Below are positions 1 through 5,895 of a stretch of 27,170 nucleotides of DNA, piece by piece. A program made the translations under genes and the position numbers. The notes under the pieces are model-generated. The model saw only the letters and a program-made list of their open reading frames with translations. It was not told where the DNA came from and made no database searches. How positions within the stretch are numbered: the stretch's first letter is position 1; each line of letters begins with the position of its first letter. The DNA comes from Bacillota bacterium. Its GTDB lineage: Bacteria; Bacillota; Clostridia; Christensenellales; Aristaeellaceae. The DNA lies in assembly GCA_023396045.1 (NCBI GenBank), contig JAEWXD010000054.1, forward strand, positions 1-27,170. Direction: 5' to 3'.

Positions 1-2
1 AT

Positions 3-344
3 ATTAAAACAGCGGTTGCTTCTGTAAGCAAAAATGCAGATTTCTTGCTTACACAATTGCAAGTGAAATCTTATTTTGATTATGTTTGTGACCCGGCACA
101 AATTCAAAACCATAAACCAGACCCGGAAATTTTCTTGGTGGCTGCCAAAGGTTTGGGTGTAGACCCTGCCAATTGTATTGGTATAGAAGATGCAGAGGCG
201 GGTATTCAAGCCATCAATACGGCTGGTATGTTCTCTGTAGGTGTTGGCTCTGCTGAAAAAATGGCACAAGCCAAATTGATACTCACAGGTACTGATAGAT
301 TGCGTCTTAGCACCATTGCAGATGCATCCAATATGCGTTATTAA
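3..344 (+). CDS. pgmB: beta-phosphoglucomutase, C-terminal part (cut by window edge)
   Basis: HAD-superfamily sugar phosphomutase that interconverts beta-glucose 1-phosphate and glucose 6-phosphate in the cytosol. The frame is open from base 3, so the start and the N-terminal catalytic aspartates lie outside the window. What remains has typical beta-PGM motifs: an SVSKNA stretch (HAD motif II region), HKPDPEIFL (motif III lysine) and GIEDAEAGI (motif IV acidic pair), ending with the usual AGMFSVGVG segment. The family normally serves phosphorylases that release beta-glucose 1-phosphate from maltose, trehalose or similar sugars; no such enzyme is visible here. The next gene starts 12 bases downstream and is probably co-transcribed. 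The assignment to beta-PGM rather than another HAD phosphatase rests on these motifs and is fairly secure. Confidence 0.88.
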   Translation: MKTAVASVSKNADFLLTQLQVKSYFDYVCDPAQIQNHKPDPEIFLVAAKGLGVDPANCIGIEDAEAGIQAINTAGMFSVGVGSAEKMAQAKLILTGTDRLRLSTIADASNMRY

Positions 345-356
345 TAAGGAGAAAGT

Positions 357-587
357 ATGACAACTGTTAAAATTAGCCTGCGCCAAGCAGATCTTGTAAA
401 AAAATTTGTAGGCATTTCCGGCAACTATCCTTACGATATGGATTTGCGTATCGGTAGGCATGTGGTAGATGCAAAGTCTATTTTGGGTATCTTTAGTTTA
501 GATCTTAGTAAAGAAGTGTTTTTGGATATTCATTCTGATGATTGTGAAGATATTGTTCGCGTATTAGAACCGTTTATTGTAAAATAA
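357..587 (+). CDS. HPr-like protein lacking the active-site histidine
   Basis: A 76-residue protein that resembles HPr, the phosphocarrier of the sugar phosphotransferase system. The block DAKSILGIFSLD (residues 38-49) matches the HPr regulatory serine region, with Ser41 in the place of Ser46. The segment that normally carries GLHARPA with His15 is not recognisable: the N-terminus reads KISLRQADLVKKFV and the protein is several residues shorter there. It therefore cannot carry PEP-derived phosphate in the standard way. Known relatives with a serine site but no histidine, such as Bacillus Crh, act as regulators; that role here is inference. The start is ATG with AAGGAG five bases upstream, 12 bases after pgmB. 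No PTS enzyme or HPr kinase gene is in the window. Confidence 0.7.
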   Translation: MTTVKISLRQADLVKKFVGISGNYPYDMDLRIGRHVVDAKSILGIFSLDLSKEVFLDIHSDDCEDIVRVLEPFIVK

Positions 588-607
588 TATAAAATATGAT
601 TGTAACG

Positions 608-648
608 GCAAAAAACGCATAAAAAACCAAAGTTTTAATGTTTTTTGC
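608..648 (+). terminator. possible weak terminator after the HPr-like gene
   Basis: GCAAAAAAC (608-616) is complementary to GTTTTTTGC (640-648), and an inner hairpin AAAAC-CAAA-GTTTT lies at 623-636. The stem is A/T-rich and its T run ends just before the -35 box of the next promoter, so it may end the pgmB unit. It is not a strong GC-rich terminator. Confidence 0.35.
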
Positions 649-677
649 TTGACACAACCGTTTTTCTGTGTTAACAT
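649..677 (+). promoter_or_regulatory. promoter of the rplJ-rplL-rpsT unit
   Basis: A perfect -35 box TTGACA (649-654) is followed after 17 bases by TAACAT (672-677), giving a sigma-A-type promoter with a predicted start near 684. It sits directly before the L10 leader. Confidence 0.8.
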
Positions 678-687
678 ATTTTTTGTT

Positions 688-795
688 GAAAACCTATGCC
701 AAAGACAGCAGGAGTGAAATTCACATAAAGAACATCGTTCTTCCAGCCGAGGTGTGAGGATTAGTGCATCGCACTAAATTGCAATGAATATATTG
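688..795 (+). promoter_or_regulatory. ribosomal protein L10 leader
   Basis: The segment GCCAAAGACAGCAGG (698-712) paired with the distal CCAGCCGAGGT (743-753) is the hallmark of the L10 leader, the mRNA structure bound by L10 (with L7/L12) for autogenous control of rplJL. Between them AAGAAC-ATC-GTTCTT (728-742) forms a perfect six-pair hairpin, and TTAGTGC-ATC-GCACTAA (761-777) forms a seven-pair one. The distal strand reads CCAGC where CCTGC is usual, so the closing helix has one mismatch. A terminator-like hairpin follows at once, which fits control by transcription attenuation. The boundaries are approximate. Confidence 0.85.
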
Positions 796-822
796 CCCTT
801 GCGCCGTATGCAAGGGTTTTCT
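796..822 (+). terminator. attenuator hairpin of the L10 leader
   Basis: CCCTTGC (796-802) and GCAAGGG (810-816) form a perfect seven-pair stem followed by TTTTCTT. It lies between the L10 leader and rplJ, so it most likely ends transcription conditionally when L10 is in excess. Confidence 0.75.
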
Positions 823-863
823 TATATCCTAAAATAGGAAATAAGAAATAGGAGGTGCAATCA

Positions 864-1376
864 ATGAGCAAAAATTTTGAAATTAAACAACAGGTTGTTG
901 CAGATATTAAATCTAAATTTGAACAAGCACAAAGCGTTGTAGTAGTTGAATACAAAGGCTTAACTGTAGAACAAGTTACTGATTTAAGAGCAAAATTCCG
1001 TGAAGCAGGTGTAGACTACTGTGTTCTTAAAAACACTTTGGTTAAACGTGCTACTAACGAATTAGGCATTACTGGCTTAGACGAAGTTTTGGAAGGCCCA
1101 TCTGCTTTCGCATTTGGTATGACCGATGCCGTAGCTCCTGCTAAGATCATTTCTGAATTTGTTAAGAAAAACAAAACAGAAACTATCAAAGTAAAAAGCG
1201 GTTTGTTGGGCAAAGAAATTATTAGCCCTGCACAAATCGAAGCACTTGCATCATTACCAAGCAGAGAAGTACTTCTTGCACGTTTGCTTGGCAGCTTGAA
1301 TGCTACAGTTGCAAGTTTTGTTCGTGTATTGGAAGCAATACGCAAAAAAGAAGCTGGCGAAGATACAGCTGAATAA
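864..1376 (+). CDS. rplJ: 50S ribosomal protein L10
   Basis: Protein of the large-subunit stalk base; it binds 23S rRNA and carries the L7/L12 dimers. The 170-residue product has family features: VVVEYKGLTVEQVTDLR near the N-terminus, CVLKNTLVKRA, and the LLGSLNATVASFVRVLEAI helix region near the C-terminus that anchors L7/L12. I place the start at the ATG at 864 because GGAGG (851-855) sits eight bases before it. An in-frame GTG at 855 would overlap that ribosome site and is not used. rplL begins 28 bases downstream. L10 is also the expected repressor acting on the leader upstream. Length and sequence are ordinary. Confidence 0.97.
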   Translation: MSKNFEIKQQVVADIKSKFEQAQSVVVVEYKGLTVEQVTDLRAKFREAGVDYCVLKNTLVKRATNELGITGLDEVLEGPSAFAFGMTDAVAPAKIISEFVKKNKTETIKVKSGLLGKEIISPAQIEALASLPSREVLLARLLGSLNATVASFVRVLEAIRKKEAGEDTAE

Positions 1377-1404
1377 TTATTAAAAAATTTGGAGGATTAA
1401 TCTC

Positions 1405-1785
1405 ATGACACATGCAGAATTTATTGCAGAAATCAAAAAATTATCTGTTATTGAATTAGCAGAATTAGTAAAAGCATTAGAAGAAGAATTCGGTGTATCT
1501 GCTGCAGCAGCAGTAGTAGCTACCGGCGTTGCAGCTCCTGGCGCAGCAGCAGCTGAAGAAGCAGAAGAAAAAACAGAATTTGACGTAGTATTGAAAGATG
1601 CTGGCGCAAACAAAATTGCTGTTATCAAAGCCGTACGTGAAGTTATTTCTGGCTTAGGCTTAAAAGAAGCTAAAGAAATCGTAGAAGCTGCTCCTAAAAC
1701 AGTTAAAGAAGGCGCAACCAAAGAAGAAGCAGAAGCTATGAAAGCTGCTTTTGAAAAAGCCGGCGCAGTAGTTGAAATTAAGTAA
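1405..1785 (+). CDS. rplL: 50S ribosomal protein L7/L12
   Basis: The stalk protein that recruits translation factors. The 126-residue product shows the expected order: an N-terminal dimerisation and L10-binding helix pair (about 1-35, with LAELVKALEEEFGV), an Ala-rich flexible hinge (about 36-55), and the C-terminal factor-binding domain with FDVVLKDAGANKIAVIK and the LGLKEAKEIVE helix. GGAGG at 1391-1395 precedes the ATG. rpoB, the usual next gene in most bacteria, does not follow; rpsT does, after 48 bases with no evident terminator, so the two are likely one transcript. Confidence 0.97.
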   Translation: MTHAEFIAEIKKLSVIELAELVKALEEEFGVSAAAAVVATGVAAPGAAAAEEAEEKTEFDVVLKDAGANKIAVIKAVREVISGLGLKEAKEIVEAAPKTVKEGATKEEAEAMKAAFEKAGAVVEIK

Positions 1786-1836
1786 TTCCACTGTTAGTGA
1801 AATTATCTACTAAACAGAAGGGAGTGGAATCAATTG
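1785..1836 (+). promoter_or_regulatory. candidate stem around the rpsT ribosome-binding site
   Basis: ATTCCACT (1785-1792) is perfectly complementary to AGTGGAAT (1823-1830). Inside it, GTTAGT (1793-1798) can pair with ACT-A-AAC (1809-1815, one bulged A). The outer stem takes in the end of the Shine-Dalgarno region (AAGGGAG, about 1818-1824) and stops four bases before the TTG start, so folding could hide the start site. A regulatory role is inference from this complementarity alone. Confidence 0.45.
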
Positions 1837-2091
1837 CCAAATATTAAATCAGCTATTAAAAGAGTAAAAGTTACTCAAACAAAAACTTTGCGCAATAAGA
1901 TTATCAAAACAAAAGTAAAAAACGCTATTAAACGTTTTGAAGCTGCTGTTGCAGAAGGTCCAGAACGCGCTCAAGAGCAATTCAGATTAACAGTTTCCCA
2001 AATAGATAGAGCGGTTTCCAAAGGCTTGTTGCACAAAAATGCAGCAGCAAGAAAAAAATCTCGCTTAGCTAAACATTTGGAAAACAAATAA
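1834..2091 (+). CDS. rpsT: 30S ribosomal protein S20
   Basis: Small-subunit protein that binds 16S rRNA early in assembly. The 85-residue, very basic product begins MPNIKSAIKRVKVTQ and ends KKSRLAKHLENK, typical of S20. The start codon is TTG, fixed by the conserved PNIKSA N-terminus and by AAGGGAG nine bases upstream; no ATG is available. Escherichia coli rpsT also starts with UUG, and there the weak codon is tied to autogenous translational control. A potential stem spans the ribosome site here. The gene lies in the rplJL unit and is followed by a strong terminator, whereas S20 is usually encoded elsewhere. Confidence 0.96.
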   Translation: MPNIKSAIKRVKVTQTKTLRNKIIKTKVKNAIKRFEAAVAEGPERAQEQFRLTVSQIDRAVSKGLLHKNAAARKKSRLAKHLENK

Positions 2092-2095
2092 TATC

Positions 2096-2123
2096 AAAAC
2101 GGTTAGCTTGCTAACCGTTTTTT
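2096..2123 (+). terminator. terminator of the rplJ-rplL-rpsT unit
   Basis: AAAACGGTTAGC (2096-2107) and GCTAACCGTTTT (2110-2121) form a perfect stem, with the innermost pairs probably opening as the loop, and it runs into TTTTTT. It begins five bases after the rpsT stop codon. Confidence 0.92.
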
Positions 2124-2128
2124 CATAT

Positions 2129-2203
2129 GTGCTCGTATCTTAGTGGATAAAGAATCAGACTCCGACTCTGAAGACGAGGGTTCGACTCCCTCCGAGCATA
2201 CCA
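2129..2203 (+). tRNA. tRNA-Arg, anticodon CCG
   Basis: A full cloverleaf can be read. The acceptor GTGCTCG pairs with CGAGCAT (one G-U), the D stem is TCTT/AAGA, the anticodon stem TCAGA/TCTGA encloses loop CTCCGAC with anticodon CCG, and the T stem GAGGG/CCCTC encloses TTCGACT. The discriminator is A and the CCA end is encoded (2201-2203). Total length is 75 bases. CCG reads the arginine codon CGG. It follows the rpsT terminator closely, so it may be transcribed by read-through or from a promoter I do not see. Confidence 0.95.
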
Positions 2204-2208
2204 AACCA

Positions 2209-2248
2209 ATACAAATATTATGTTATAATAATATTTGTATTTTTTTTA
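2209..2248 (+). terminator. terminator after tRNA-Arg
   Basis: A 13-pair perfect A/T-rich stem, ATACAAATATTAT (2209-2221) with ATAATATTTGTAT (2228-2240), loop GTTATA, followed by eight T. It begins six bases after the encoded CCA. Confidence 0.85.
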
Positions 2249-2257
2249 TATTTCCTA

Positions 2258-2285
2258 TTGCATTTATTTTTTTATTATGTATAAT
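2258..2285 (+). promoter_or_regulatory. promoter of the lacI-type regulator and sugar cassette
   Basis: TTGCAT (2258-2263) and a consensus TATAAT (2280-2285) are spaced by 16 bases. The predicted start near 2292 lies directly beside the first operator. Confidence 0.65.
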
Positions 2286-2293
2286 AAAGGTAA

Positions 2294-2307
2294 CTAAAAC
2301 GATTTAG
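2294..2307 (+). promoter_or_regulatory. LacI-family operator O1
   Basis: CTAAAACGATTTAG is a 14-base near-palindrome with one mismatched pair around a central CG, the usual layout of LacI-family operators. An identical copy lies at 2356-2369. O1 covers the predicted transcription start, where bound protein would block initiation. Confidence 0.75.
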
Positions 2308-2355
2308 AGTACATCATTATAAGGCAAATAGCTTTAGTAGTATTATATTTTATTA

Positions 2356-2369
2356 CTAAAACGATTTAG
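2356..2369 (+). promoter_or_regulatory. LacI-family operator O2
   Basis: Identical to O1 over all 14 bases. The two centres are 62 base pairs apart, close to six helical turns, which would put both on the same face of the DNA. O2 ends 18 bases before the regulator's ATG, between the promoter and the ribosome site. Confidence 0.72.
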
Positions 2370-2387
2370 CTGATGGAGTGAGTAGGC

Positions 2388-3404
2388 ATGGCAGTAACTA
2401 TTAAAGAATTATCAGAGTATTGTGGAATCTCTGTTTCGGCAGTAAGCAAAGCTTTAAACGGCTATGCTGATATTGGTGAAGAAACAAAACAAAAAGTGCT
2501 TTTGGCAGCGCAAAAACTCGGCTATAGGCCTAACGCTATGGCAAGAAATTTAAAGATTGGCAAAGCTTTTCAATTGGGTGTAGTATATCTAGAAGAAAGT
2601 GGCAGCGGTTTTACGCATAATTATTTTTCACCAATATTAGAAGCCTTTAAAAATGAAGCAGAGCGCAGGGGCTACGAAATATCTTTTCTATCTGCCAACT
2701 TCACGGGCAACTATGGCACAAAAATGAGCTATTTGGAGCATAGCAAATATAGAAAAGTAGATGGTATTTGTGTAGTGTGTTGTAATTATGAAGACCCACA
2801 AATCATAGAGCTTGCACAAAGTGAATTGCCATTTATCAGTATAGATCAGCAAGTGAATCATCAAGATTGTGTGGTTTCAGAAAACTATGCAGGCATGAAA
2901 CAATTAACCGACTATGTAATAGAAAAAGGTCATCAACTTATTGCTTATGTGCATGGTGAAGGTGGTACAAGTCAAAAAGAGAGAATATTGGGTTTTTGTA
3001 AAAGCTTGGAAGAACATGGTATTCCCTTACCCAAAGAATATTTGGTAGAAAGCAAATACCACAATCCTGAATGTGCACGTAGAGCTGTACGCTCTTTGTT
3101 AAAACTTGCAAAACCTCCCAAATGTATTTTGGTGAGCGATGACTTTGCAGCTCTTGGCGCAATGGATGCTATAGATGAGGCAGGTTTGCATATTCCGAAT
3201 GATATTTCTATTGCCGGGTTTGACGGCGTACCCATCTTACAAATGCTAAAACCGAAACTAACTACTGTTCGCCAAGACACAGAACGTATAGGCAGGTTGG
3301 CAGCTGATTTATTGATAGATAAAATAGAAAATATCCGTGATAGGAAAAATAGCAATATATATAAAGTGAGCACAGAATTACTTACAGGCTACACCGTACA
3401 GTAA
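2388..3404 (+). CDS. LacI/GalR-family transcriptional regulator
   Basis: Sugar-responsive repressor, 338 residues. The N-terminal helix-turn-helix reads VTIKELSEYCGISVSAVSKA, followed by the hinge region YRPNAMARNLKIGK. The periplasmic-binding-protein-like effector domain runs from about residue 60 to the end and includes the dimer-type motif DDFAALGAMDAI and the FDGVPILQMLKP segment. The start is ATG with GGAG nine bases upstream. Two identical palindromes in its own promoter region point to autoregulation. The transporter and glycosidase genes follow in the same direction and no other copy of the operator is seen upstream of them, so I infer one regulated transcript. The inducer is unknown, probably a product of the imported sugar. 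Confidence 0.93.
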   Translation: MAVTIKELSEYCGISVSAVSKALNGYADIGEETKQKVLLAAQKLGYRPNAMARNLKIGKAFQLGVVYLEESGSGFTHNYFSPILEAFKNEAERRGYEISFLSANFTGNYGTKMSYLEHSKYRKVDGICVVCCNYEDPQIIELAQSELPFISIDQQVNHQDCVVSENYAGMKQLTDYVIEKGHQLIAYVHGEGGTSQKERILGFCKSLEEHGIPLPKEYLVESKYHNPECARRAVRSLLKLAKPPKCILVSDDFAALGAMDAIDEAGLHIPNDISIAGFDGVPILQMLKPKLTTVRQDTERIGRLAADLLIDKIENIRDRKNSNIYKVSTELLTGYTVQ

Positions 3405-3486
3405 AAATATAGGTAGAATACCCTTTTCTTTGTGTACCAAAAATTCAAAATTATCCCTACGGGGTAAAAATATTTAGGAGGATAGT

Positions 3487-4833
3487 ATGAAAAAATTATT
3501 CGCTTTAGCATTGGCATTATTACTCGTTTGCTCAATGCAATTCACTATGGCAGAAAGTTTTACCGTTACTTTTGATGTACCAGCAACAGGCAAAACTTTC
3601 AAAATCTATTCTTGGAATGATGAATTTCAAGGTATGCTGGCAAATTACTATATTCCAGCAGTAGGCGGCTCTGTAGATAAAGACGGTGCTTTACTATTGC
3701 CTAATGGAGACAAAATTGAATTTGTAATCAACCCTAACGACAATGGTGTATACCAACAAAAGTTAGACGCTGCATTGCAAGCTGGTGAACAAATTGATAT
3801 GTTCCTTATGGAAGCAGACTACGCATTAAAATATGTGGATAGCGAATATACTATGCCACTGGAAAGCGTAGGTATTACCGAAGCCATGATGGAAAATCAA
3901 TATCCTTATACCATTGATGTTGCTAAAGACAGCAATGGCGTTGTAAAAGGTTCTTCTTGGCAAGCAGCCCCTGGATTATTTCTATATCGCAGAAGCCTTG
4001 CAGAAAAATACTTTGGCGTAAAAACACCGGAAGAAATGCAAGAAAAAGTAAAGGATTGGGATGCTTTTTTGGCATCTGCAAAAGAAGTTGCAGAAAAATC
4101 GGAAGGCGCAACAAAACTTATTCCTTCCAATGGGGATGTGTGGCAAGTATTGCGTACTGCACGCACACAACCTTGGGTAAACGAAAGTTTTGAATTGGTG
4201 TTAGACGATCAAGTAAAGTGGTACTTTGATTTTGCTAAAACCTTGTATACTGAAAACTTAACAGCCAATGCAGCACCTTGGAGTGAAGCTTGGAACGCTG
4301 GCATAGGTAATGATAGTATTATGGGTTACTTTTTCTCTACATGGGGCATACAATGGGTAATGACTGGTAATAGCGGCGGCAGCAAACCGGGTGAAGGTAC
4401 CTATGGGGACTGGGCAGCTGTGAATGGTCCACAACCGTATTACTGGGGTGGTACATGGCTTGCTGTTGGCCAAAAATGTGAGAACCTTCCACTTGCTAAA
4501 TCCATCATTGAATACTTTACTATCAATGCAGATAGCATGAAAGACTATTGCTTAAAATCCAAAGATTATGTAAATAATAAAGTTGCTGTACAAGCAATTA
4601 TTGACGATGGTTTCAGCTTTGATTTCTTAGGTGGCCAAGATCATTATAAACTCTTCCAAGATGTAACACCTTTGATTGATACCTCTGCCATGAGTGCATA
4701 TGACCAAAACATCAACATCGCATTGGATGAAGCTGTTAATGCTTACATACGTGATGAAAAAGACTTTGAAACTGCTATTGCAGAATTTAAAACCGCAGTA
4801 GTAGACTTATTCCCGGAAGTTACTGCAGAATAA
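3487..4833 (+). CDS. carbohydrate ABC transporter solute-binding protein
   Basis: Extracellular binding protein, 448 residues, expected to deliver a sugar to the two permeases downstream. Residues 1-22 form a signal peptide: KK, then a Leu/Ala core, with a likely signal peptidase I site after TMA (residues 20-22). The mature part has the pattern of the family-1 sugar-binding proteins, including KIYSWNDEFQG, LFLMEADYALKYVD and YYWGGTWLAVG. The only early cysteine, Cys15, follows Leu-Leu-Val and does not fit a lipobox, so lipid anchoring is doubtful. AGGAGG lies six bases before the ATG. The 82-base gap after the regulator holds only a small hairpin (3451-3467) and no convincing promoter. The ligand cannot be read from sequence. 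Confidence 0.9.
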   Translation: MKKLFALALALLLVCSMQFTMAESFTVTFDVPATGKTFKIYSWNDEFQGMLANYYIPAVGGSVDKDGALLLPNGDKIEFVINPNDNGVYQQKLDAALQAGEQIDMFLMEADYALKYVDSEYTMPLESVGITEAMMENQYPYTIDVAKDSNGVVKGSSWQAAPGLFLYRRSLAEKYFGVKTPEEMQEKVKDWDAFLASAKEVAEKSEGATKLIPSNGDVWQVLRTARTQPWVNESFELVLDDQVKWYFDFAKTLYTENLTANAAPWSEAWNAGIGNDSIMGYFFSTWGIQWVMTGNSGGSKPGEGTYGDWAAVNGPQPYYWGGTWLAVGQKCENLPLAKSIIEYFTINADSMKDYCLKSKDYVNNKVAVQAIIDDGFSFDFLGGQDHYKLFQDVTPLIDTSAMSAYDQNINIALDEAVNAYIRDEKDFETAIAEFKTAVVDLFPEVTAE

Positions 4834-4841
4834 ACTTATTA

Positions 4842-4863
4842 GGAGAGGGAATTTTCCCTCTCC
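4842..4863 (+). repeat. intercistronic hairpin between binding protein and permease genes
   Basis: GGAGAGGGAA (4842-4851) and TTCCCTCTCC (4854-4863) form a perfect inverted repeat, realistically a nine-pair stem with a four-base loop. No T run follows (GTTATATTA), so it is better read as a transcript-stabilising or partly terminating hairpin than as a full terminator. Confidence 0.7.
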
Positions 4864-4890
4864 GTTATATTAAAAATAGGAAGTGGCAGT

Positions 4891-5892
4891 ATGGAAAAAC
4901 AAAACTCAATACGCAAAGGCTTTGGTAGAGCTTCTAAAGTAGACTATGGGCGCTATGGTTATTACTTCATTTTGCCATTTTTTATAGCCTATATGCTGTT
5001 TCAAGCTTATCCTTTATTTAATACCATTTATTTGGCATTTCAAAAATATCTCATTACAGGGAGCAATAAAATCATTGGGCCAAATTTTGTAGGCTTATCC
5101 AACTTTGTAAATGTAATTGCCAAAGGCTTTACATTGCGTGCCTTTGAAAACACTTGGATTATATGGCTCATTAATTTTATTCCACAAATATTATTGGCAA
5201 TTTTACTTGCTAAATGGCTTACTGATACTCGCATGAAAATTAAGGGGCAGGGTATTATAAAGGTAATGGTATATATGCCAAGTATTATTACAGCCGCAAG
5301 TATATCCGTATTATTTTATTCTTTGCTTGCTTTCCCGCAAGGGCCAATCAATTCCTTGTTAGCACAGCTTGGTATTATTGATAAAGCACGTTATAGCAAC
5401 GCAGGGGAAGCTGCTAAAGTTGCCATAGAATTTTTATCCAAAGGCTGGTATACAAGGCTCACCATATCTTTCATTAACTTTTGGATGTGGTATGGCAATA
5501 CCATGATCGTGCTCATTGCAGGTATCTTGGGCATTTCACCGGATTTGTTTGAGGCCTCTCAGGTAGACGGCGCAAGTGCAAACCAAACATTTAGGTTTGT
5601 AACTTTGCCGTTACTCAAACCTATTTTGCTGTATACATTGGTTACCAGTTTAATTGGTGGTATGCAAATGTATGATGTACCGGCACTTATGTTACAACAA
5701 GGTTCACCTGCCAAAGCAATGATACAAACTACCACCATGTATATTATGGAATTGGTGTTTGATGGCACAAAGGATTATGGCAGGGGAGCGGCTGTTTCTG
5801 TGTTACTATTCATGGTAACCGGTGTTCTTAGCATGATACTCTTTTTTATTATGCGTGAAAAAGATGGCAGCACAAAGTTGAAAAGGGGGTAA
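4891..5892 (+). CDS. sugar ABC transporter permease (MalF/UgpA type)
   Basis: Inner component of the importer, 333 residues, in the cytoplasmic membrane. About six hydrophobic segments are visible, the first at roughly residues 26-45 after a charged N-terminus. The EAA loop that contacts the ATPase is EASQVDGASANQTFRFVTLP (about 227-246), followed by LLKPILLYT. GGAAGTGG lies before the ATG. The partner permease begins three bases after the stop codon, so the two subunits are translationally linked. No ATPase gene follows; the MsmX-like protein downstream is the probable energiser. Confidence 0.92.
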   Translation: MEKQNSIRKGFGRASKVDYGRYGYYFILPFFIAYMLFQAYPLFNTIYLAFQKYLITGSNKIIGPNFVGLSNFVNVIAKGFTLRAFENTWIIWLINFIPQILLAILLAKWLTDTRMKIKGQGIIKVMVYMPSIITAASISVLFYSLLAFPQGPINSLLAQLGIIDKARYSNAGEAAKVAIEFLSKGWYTRLTISFINFWMWYGNTMIVLIAGILGISPDLFEASQVDGASANQTFRFVTLPLLKPILLYTLVTSLIGGMQMYDVPALMLQQGSPAKAMIQTTTMYIMELVFDGTKDYGRGAAVSVLLFMVTGVLSMILFFIMREKDGSTKLKRG

Positions 5893-5895
5893 ATT

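Noticed and set aside
855..866. GTG at 855 as the start of rplJ
   Set aside because: It overlaps the GGAGG that serves the ATG at 864, and the extra residues are not part of L10.
1380..1721. Minus-strand open frame opposite rplL
   Set aside because: It arises from the Ala-rich codons of rplL read backwards; rplL itself is unmistakable.
2129..2203. tRNA-Arg as an integration site of a mobile element
   Set aside because: No integrase, no repeat of the tRNA 3' end and no mobile genes are visible; normal operons flank it.
2294..2369. The two identical 14-mers as CRISPR repeats or as CcpA (cre) sites
   Set aside because: Only two short copies exist, so there is no array. The central CG resembles cre, but the outer TG/CA of the cre consensus is missing and the sites flank a LacI-family gene, so that regulator is the simpler candidate.
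3405..3486. Separate promoter for the solute-binding protein gene
   Set aside because: No convincing -35/-10 pair is seen and no operator copy; read-through from the regulator promoter is more likely.
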